Shown here one piece after another: positions 57,162 through 64,000 of a stretch of DNA of 64,000 nucleotides; the first letter of the stretch is position 1; each line of letters opens with the position of its first letter. The DNA comes from Chloranthus sessilifolius. Lineage: Eukaryota > Streptophyta > Magnoliopsida > Chloranthales > Chloranthaceae. The notes below the pieces were generated by a model. The model saw nothing but the letters and a program-made list of their open reading frames with translations. It made no database searches and was not told the origin of the DNA. Both the position numbers and the translations under genes were made by a program. Location of the stretch: the NCBI GenBank assembly GCA_021018995.1, contig CM037591.1, positions 5,338,001-5,402,000 of the forward strand, in the 5' to 3' direction.

Positions 57162-57296
57162 AATTAGTATCAAAGCTAGGTTTTAGTTTTAGGGTTTCAA
57201 TGTTCATATAAGTTCTAGGGTTTATTTTATTATTGTCTTTGTTTTGAATCATTTCAGATTTGTCTTGCATCATATAAATTTTCTCTTGCATTTTCA

Positions 57297-58310
57297 TGGA
57301 TCCCCTAAAGATGGAAGCCCTAATTGGAGACCTTACGTCTAAGTTGATCGCGACGCAAACCACCCTTCCAGCCCAGATGGCTTAACAACACAGTCAATTG
57401 CAACAACAGTTGTGTGATCAACAAGCCCGACATGAGGCTTTGGAAACCCGTGTTGAAGAGATTAATGAGTTTCTCACCGAAATTCACAATAAAGTCAACA
57501 CAAATGACCGAGGGAGGTCGGTCAGTAACGTCGTGAAGTTCAAACAGATCAGGACGATAAAATCATGAAATCTGTGAAAATGAACGCCCTTACTTTTGAC
57601 GGGAAAAGGCAACCTAAGGTCTTTCTCGAGTGGGCCACCAGCATGGAAAACTACTTCGAGTGGTACGCCATGTCTGAGGAGCGAAAAGTCCGATTTGCTA
57701 AGGTCAAACTTATGGGTCAAGCTTGACTTTATTGGGTGGGGTTAGAGCGTCGTAGGCAGGCTCGAGGTCTTCCTCCCATTTCTACTTGGGGAGAGATGAA
57801 GACCCAATTGAACGAGAAATATGTTCCTTTATCCTACGATGAACGTATTCTCGATCAATGACATTCATTGCACCAAGGGAATTCATCGGTCACATAATAT
57901 ATCAATAGATTCGAAGACCTGAAGGGCCAGACCGATATAGATGAGCCGGAAAGAGTTACCCTATCCTGATTTCGAATGGGCCTTCGCCGAGAACTGCAAA
58001 GGGAACTCATTCCATACCCTGTTACCGATCTAGAGGAATGTTTCGCTAGAGTTGAGGAGTTAGAGCGATACCTCAAAACTAGTAGTCCGTCTAGTTATAG
58101 GTCTAGCTATAGATTTAACCTTCCCGAGTCAAAGCCCAACACTAGTGCCCCATCTGCTAAGCCCAACCCAGTTACTACACCAATAACCAGAGTCGATAAG
58201 GGTAAGGCCCAATGCTTGAAGGTCTTAAGAGTGGTGGCCAGAATAAGTGTTATAAGTGTCACGACATCGGGTATTTTGCAGCACAATGCCCATCCTGAAA
58301 TCTGTTTATA
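57297..58310 (+). pseudogene. gag region of the Gypsy fossil
   Basis: Begins MDPLKMEALIGDLTSKL. It contains the retrotransposon gag block with VFLEWATSMENYFEWY and a GLRRELQREL...DLEECFARVEELE segment, followed by a CCHC zinc-knuckle remnant near 58245-58290. Confidence 0.88.
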
Positions 58311-58554
58311 GCCGAGGACACTGAAAATGAGCATGACGAGAGTACAATTGAAGTCTATGAGCCTGAGTCGTTCCCTAGTGACGAGGAAGATTGTGTGGGG
58401 GAAGGAATGGTGGCTTGTCTTAGGGATATTTCCTACCCTGTTGAGGAGAATAATACCTCACGGGCACTTGTGGTTAGATGTGCTTAGCACAATCAAAGGA
58501 GATTGATGATTGGCGACGAGATAATATCTTCTATACCGTAGCCAAGTGTGGTGA

Positions 58555-59097
58555 GAAAGCTTGTCGAGTTATTGTTGACAGTGGAAGCTGTACCAATGTG
58601 GTTTGTGAGAGTACAGTTTCTCGCTTGGGGCTTGTGCCCGTAGCTCACCCATGACCCTATAAGATTGCTTGGGTTGACTCATCATCCATCCCTGTTTCAC
58701 GAAGGTGTCAGGTTCATATACAGTTCAGTTGTATAAGGACACCTTGTGGTGCGATGTTGTACTTATGGACGTGGGGCATATCATCCTAGGGAGACCGTGT
58801 TTGTATGACGTGGACGTTACACTGTTCGGGAGATTGAACTTGTGGTCACTCACTTACAACGGAAATAAAATCAAGATTAATCCTTTACCTCCCAAAGCAC
58901 CCACTGTGAAATCAACCAAGTCCGGTGATAAAGGTCTGATAGAGAGAGAGAGAGAGAAGACATCTAAGGCCGTTCACATCGTTAGTCCTCTAGAGTTTGA
59001 ACAAGGCACTAAGACGGAGGACGTTGTCTATATCCTTGTCACGGTTGAAAAGTTCAAAGAGTCTGTGTTGAAATTCCAAAAGTGGTTGAACCGATAA
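58555..59097 (+). pseudogene. Protease region of the Gypsy fossil
   Basis: VIVDSGSCTNVV near 58570 is the aspartic protease DSG motif. LMDVGHIILGRPCLYDVDV near 58765 is the family's flap and ILGRPWL region. Confidence 0.85.
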
Positions 59098-59299
59098 TGA
59101 ATGGGTTTGGGGATGTCTTTCTTGAGGATCTTACAAACGAATTACCACCTCTACAAGACATCCAACACGCTATAGATCTGGTCCCTGGAGCTATCTTACC
59201 TAACTTGCCCCACTATCGTATGAATCCATTTGAACACTCGGAGTTAAAGTGGTAAGTTAATGAACTTCTCCAAAAGGGGTTCATAAAGGAAAACTTGAA

Positions 59300-60120
59300 T
59301 CCATGTTCCGTTCTAGCCCTGCTCACACCCAGAAAGATGGAACTTGGAGGATGTGTGTTGATAGCCGCACTATTAATAAGATCACGTTCAAGTATCGGTT
59401 CCCAATATTGAGATTGGACGATATGTTGGACATGATGGCCAGTGCCACGATATTTTTGAAGATCGATTTGAAGAGTGGATACCATCAAATCCGAGTTCGT
59501 TGACGAGTGGAAGACTGCCTTTAAAACCAAAGATGGTTTGTAGGAGTGATTTGTCATGCCATTCGGGCTTTCAAACGCTCCGAGTACTTTCATGCGTATC
59601 ATGACGCAGGTGTTAAGACCTTTCATAGGCAAGTTCCTTGTGATATATTTCGATGATATCCTTATTTATAGCCACAACAAGGAACAACACCTAGGTCACT
59701 TAAGGCAAGTTTGCATGACTCTTAGAGGAGAGAAGTTATACGTGAACCTGAAGAAGTGCACATTCATGTCACAAAGCGCTGTCTTCTTAGGGTTTGTCAT
59801 TACCTCTGAAGGAATGACTGCGGACCCAGAAAAGGTCAAAGCCATCGTAGATTGGCCTGAACCTCGAACCATTCACGAGGTCTGTAGCTTCCATGGGTTA
59901 GCCACGTTCTACAGACGGTTCATTTGTAACTTCAGTATGGTAACTTTCCCTATCACCGATTGCATAAAAAAGGGGGAGTTTAAATGGATACCTGCCGCGG
60001 CTAAAGAAGTTAAACCCGTGGCATGCGAAATGGAACAACTTCAAGGGTTCACCTTTGTGCTGAAACATAGGGTTGGTGTAGAGAATCGAGCTGTTGACGC
60101 GTTGAGCCGTAGAGTGACAA
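59300..60120 (+). pseudogene. Reverse transcriptase and RNase H region of the Gypsy fossil
   Basis: [20 protein letters not shown], then [28 protein letters not shown] and VIYFDDILIYS with the YFDD active site near 59650. A shortened RNase H follows, ending in VENRAVDALSRR. Confidence 0.92.
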
Positions 60121-60284
60121 CGTTGCACTCATTAAGCGTTGAGGTAATCGGATTCGATCGCCTCGTGGAGGATTATCCCACATGTCTGGATTTTGGTGAA
60201 GAGTACACCTCACTTATGACTGAACAACCTGTCAGAGAAAGTAAGTACACCCTACAGGAAGGGTACTTGTTCTTAAAACATTGA

Positions 60285-61600
60285 TTGTGTAATCCTCGCA
60301 CTTTTCTACGAGACTTTCTTGTTTGGGAATTACACGTTGGAGGGGTTGCTGGCCATTTTGGTCGCAACAAAACCACTGCATTGGTTGATGACAGATTCTA
60401 TTGGCCCAATCTCACTCGAGATGTTGCCAAAATTATCAGCCAGTGTCGTGTTTGTCAACTGGCAAAGCAAAAGAGGCAAAACACTGGATTATACACGCCT
60501 TTACCGGTGCCACATACCCTGTGGCAAGACCTGTCTATGGATTTCATGTTAGGCCTCTCCAAAACCCTCCGAAAGCACGACTCGGTGTTTGTCGTTGTGG
60601 ACCGTTTCTCAAAACTGGCCCACTTCATTGCGTGTTTGAAGATCTCTGATGCAAGTAATATTACTACTCTTTTCTTTAATGAGGTCGTTTGTCTATACAG
60701 TTTGCCTAAGACTATAGTGTTAGACCGCGATGTTAAATTTGTCAGTTACTTTTAGAAGACACTTCATCTGCATACCATCCCCAAACTGATGGGCAAACCG
60801 AGGTTGTCAATAGGAGTCTAGGTAATTTGTTACGGTGTCTAGTAGGTGAGCACATTAGGAGTTGGGATTCCGTCTTACCTGTCGCTGAGTTTGCATGTAA
60901 CAATTCGGTTAATAGAACCACATACATGAGTCTCTTTCAAATTGTGCATGGGTATAAACCTAGGACACCTGTAGATCTCATTTCAATGTCCATTCATCAA
61001 AGGTCATCAGAGTCTGCATCCGCATTTGCGCATTGCATTCATGAGTTACATGTTGAGATTAAGAAAAGAATTAATGTGAATAATGAAAAATATAAGTTCT
61101 CTGCAGATTCTCATAGACGACTCAAAGAATTTCAAGGTGATTTTGTGGTGGTTCGAAATAGACCCGAGCGATTCCCACAAGGAGTTGCAAAGAAGTTACA
61201 AGCTTGTGGTACTAGACCCTATGAGATCTTGAAGCGTGCCGGTTCAAATGCTTACATCTTAGATCTTCTGCAGGAATTGGGGATTAGCACGACTTTCAAC
61301 GTAGAGGACCTCGTTCCATTCCATGACCACTCAACCATCCCTATTAACCCCTTTGAGCCTTCCACATCCGATGCCCCAATTATTCCCCTATCCACGCCAT
61401 TACCTCCACCTACTCGGCAAATTCGTGAGATTATCTAAGATGTGTTGGAAGATCAGATTGTGTCCACCAACTAAGGGGGACTTCAAAAGTATTTGGTCAA
61501 GTGGAAGAGCAAAACTGATTCAAAGAATACGTGGACTACAAAGGAGGAGTTGCAGCAGATTGATCCGGATCTCTTGGATCTCTATCACAACCAGTATTCA
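60285..61600 (+). pseudogene. Integrase and chromodomain region of the Gypsy fossil
   Basis: An HHCC-type zinc site (HVGGVAGHFGRNKT...CRVCQLAK) is followed by the core with DLSMDFMLGLS and VVVDRFSKLAHFIAC, then AEFACNNSVNRTTYMSLFQI. Chromodomain-like sequence lies near 61480-61590 (KYLVKWKSKTDS, then WTTKEELQQIDPDLLDLY). Chromodomains guide such elements toward heterochromatin in the known family. Confidence 0.9.
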
Positions 61601-61632
61601 TCGGGGATGAATTCGTCTAACCCAGGGAGAGT

Positions 61633-62625
61633 TGATGGGGACATCAGATTCAAGTAGCCGCCAGTGACGTATCGAAGGCGGAAGAAGATTAGCAAAGGCG
61701 AAAGAAAGAAAATCAACTAAAGTTCGGAGAATCGAAAAGTGCTCAGTCGATTGATCGACTCTAGAGGCTTCGATCGATCGAGGATGGACAATAGACAAAA
61801 TTTCTCTGGCAAAATTATATTTCTCAGTTGATCGATCGAACATGAAATTTTGATCGATCGATTTAAATTTGTGGCATCAGGCGAATTAATTAGTTTCTCA
61901 ATCGATCGATCGACCCCGGATTCGATCGATCGACCCATTACACGAATTTTGACGGATGTTTATATTTTTAGTCAAAAGTTTCCATTTTGTGTTTTATTTG
62001 CATTAGAACTCTTCTAATTTCATATTAGGATTTTGGTTAGCCTATTTAAAGGCTTGTAAATAACTTTATTATTAGTTTTTGGTGAATTAAAATTGCTATT
62101 GCAAACTTGAGAGCTCTAAACTTTCGTGAGGGTGTGATTCTCTTAAAACGGAGAGCGATTCTTTGATCTCGCGTGCGGTTTGGTGTGAGGTCAACTCTCC
62201 TTCCATCTCTATTTTCTTTAGATCTATGATTTGCATAAGTAGCGTAACCCTAGTTTATTTATTTCTCAATTAAATCCCAGATCTAGCCTATTTACCTCAT
62301 AAAATCCAAAAATCAACTTACCTATCTTCATTAAATCATTGATTAGTCTTTTATTTTGTGTGGTATCGAGAGAGCCTGCTTGTGAGGTCGTTCGACGCCC
62401 TAAAACTATCGGAGATCTAGTCATTCGTAAGAACCCTAGTCTTCTAGATCCGATAGGGAATGTACACGAAAAGTAATGCTATTTTGGGCCGTAATTAAGT
62501 CATCTAATTGAATTTCTAGAATATTTCTGTGATAATTTGTTGGGAAAATTGTTATCTTTAATTGTTTAAATTAATTTTAATTTTAATCTCAACCCTAGCA
62601 TTGCATTTAATAAGTTTCCGCATCA
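61633..62625 (+). repeat. 3' LTR of the Gypsy fossil (993 bp)
   Basis: Longer than the 5' LTR by one block near 61800-61915, which carries additional GATCGATCGA palindromes. The polypurine tract CCCAGGGAGAGT lies directly before it at 61621-61632. Confidence 0.93.
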
Positions 62626-62630
62626 CTTAG

Positions 62631-63356
62631 TGGTCAATATGAATGAGTTTTATAAGTGATCATATTTGTGCTTGTAATGACACATGCACACATGCACATC
62701 CTTTGGCTTAATCAATTCTCCAAATGAAACTTATTAGAATTTATTGCTCATAATATATCTTATGGTAAGAGTTTTCCTTAAATTTTTGGAGAGAAAATTT
62801 TGTGCTCTTATTGTATTTACTGCAGTTTTAACGTTTAAAATGCATTTGAGGAAGCATTTCTGCCTATGAAAAGAACAAATGGGTGAAAAATTTGTTATAT
62901 CCCTGTCTTATATTTTAATATTTTTTTTCAGCTACAAAAACCTTATTTACTTTAATTGCCCTCCTTGCCGTGATTCTGTCCCCTTCAAAGATTTTTTTAA
63001 TTATCGGTAACAAAAGAAAAAGTATAATAAAAATAACGAAGAAATAAAAGTACATACCTGAGCAGGACCCCCTCTCCCCCCCCCCCTCCCCTTCTAAAAA
63101 AAAAAAGAAAGGAAAACCCACGAGCACAAAGCTTACCCCCTCAAGAACCTGGTAGCATTGCCAGCCCGCGGACCCAGACACCCATCCCCACAGCGAGCTT
63201 ATTCGGCGAGGAAGAAAAGGTCCCCCATCTCAACATCCTTGTGCCTAATTTGAATCCAGCTGCGCAGCAGGTCCCTGATCGACTTAGCCAGAAACTGGTA
63301 GGCTTCCCTACCCTTCGGAAAGCCCTGCTGTTCCTCTCAAGCCAAATTTGCCTTCA
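62631..63356. other. Intronic sequence, no gene seen
   Basis: AT-rich up to about 63050, then a C run with a following A run near 63070-63110 and GC-richer sequence to 63330 without a recognisable coding family. Confidence 0.5.
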
Positions 63357-63710
63357 AAGATTTCTTCATGATGATGTGGTATAGGAGGTCTTAATATAAT
63401 CCACCAGGCTATCTCACTTATTTGACAACTCACAGTCACAATTCGCAGTCTCAAGCATGTTCCATGAGATTCATTTGAGAAGTTTGTATATATGTTCTCA
63501 TGATCTTTATGAAGAGCTTTGACTACGATCAAGAAGATTTCTTCATGATGATATGGTATAGGAGGTCTTAATATAATCCACCAGGCTATCTCACTTATTT
63601 GACAATTTACAATGGCAATACAGTCTCAAACATGCTCCATGAGATACAACTGAGAAGTTTGTGTACATGTTCTCCTCATGGTCTTTATGACAAGCTTTTG
63701 ACTACGCTCA
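63357..63710. repeat. 177-bp tandem duplication
   Basis: AAGATTTCTTCATGATGATG begins at 63357 and its copy at 63534. Both contain TATAGGAGGTCTTAATATAA and CATGAGAT and end with a TTTGACTACG stretch. Similarity falls from near identity at the start to clear divergence later. Confidence 0.9.
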
Positions 63711-64000
63711 AGCTTCTTCATGTGTTACTGTCATTACTCATCCTATGGGTGCACATTAGCAACATCATATTTAAATGTGGATGGGCCTACTATCGTTCTT
63801 CTTTGCAGATTCTATCTTCAATATTGATTGCATATGTTATAGTTTGATGATTGAATTCCCCTTGTTTCCTTGAGTTTGCTATTCCACAGGATATGTGGGT
63901 CACTGGGTATGATATATTTTGACAGTTTCATCGTATTACCTTTCAGGTGATAGATACTTGGACCCCAACTCCCTTCTCCCAACTAGTTATAGTCGTTTGT

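Larger units (their letters stand above)
56281..62625 (+). mobile_element. Ty3/Gypsy chromovirus fossil, 6,345 bp, with target duplication
   Basis: The LTRs run TGATGGGGACATCAG...CCGCATCA, and CTTAG flanks the element on both sides (56276-56280 and 62626-62630). Internal parts in Gypsy order are gag, protease, reverse transcriptase, RNase H, integrase and a chromodomain-like C-terminus. The order pol then integrase last, plus the chromodomain, place it in the chromoviruses. It is broken at several points. The LTRs differ by roughly 5-10 percent by eye and by one indel of about 110 bp, so it is of middle age, millions of years. Confidence 0.95.
55919..64000 (+). other. SEC5: SEC5 intron 6 (over 8 kb, runs off the window)
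   Basis: Contains the Gypsy fossil at 56281-62625 and a 177-bp tandem duplication at 63357. No further SEC5 coding was recognised in 55919-56280 or 62631-64000. Confidence 0.75.

Noticed and set aside
63060-63350. GC-richer patch considered as a captured exon or SEC5 exon 7
   Set aside because: No frame matches the expected SEC5 continuation or another recognised family. The long C and A runs point to repeat sequence.

Overview
The window is nuclear DNA of a flowering plant with a large, transposon-rich genome. It has AT-rich non-coding sequence, GT-AG introns of up to 16.7 kb packed with transposons, and plant-type retroelements. The lineage cannot be fixed from sequence alone. The expanded introns and old nested elements would fit a magnoliid or basal eudicot, but that is inference. 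No rRNA, standalone tRNA or CRISPR array was seen.

Only two host genes are supported. The first is an intronless minus-strand gene (8606-7341) for a PORR-domain organelle RNA-binding protein, probably an intron-splicing factor. The second is the 5' part of SEC5, an exocyst subunit, on the plus strand. Its exons are 28895-29326, 36626-36777, 38221-38324, 55060-55254, 55511-55638 and 55756-55918, about 391 codons, and the gene runs off the right edge. Introns 1, 3 and 6 (7.3, 16.7 and over 8 kb) are filled by mobile elements, and intron 5 has a GC-AG boundary. The two genes have no evident functional link.

Layout. 1-7300: the end of a Harbinger-like element, tandem duplications, an antisense L1 LINE split by a solo LTR, an internally deleted hAT copy and a foldback MITE. 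7341-8606: the PORR gene. 8950-19160: an inverted-repeat (foldback) element interrupted by a Ty1/Copia fossil (9800-15686) and by a 3-kb solo LTR. 19422-23977: a Harbinger-like element with TAA target duplications, subterminal palindromes and four tandem units of about 840 bp. 24082-26848: a second giant solo LTR in the opposite orientation. 28895 onward: SEC5.

Intron 1 of SEC5 holds a Copia fossil carrying a hAT MITE, a Mutator-type MITE and a SINE. Intron 3 holds a gag-only Copia-type element (40197-52268). Its right LTR contains a SINE and a nearly complete hAT transposon, the autonomous-type relative of the deleted copy at 5.9 kb. Intron 3 also holds RTE-clade LINE fragments. Intron 6 holds a Ty3/Gypsy chromovirus fossil (56281-62625) with matching 5-bp target duplications.

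The clearest structural results are eight elements whose ends and target duplications can be read directly, three of them solo LTRs, and the internally amplified Harbinger-like element. No new protein system was found. The most unusual item is that tandem array, together with the GC-rich module it carries.
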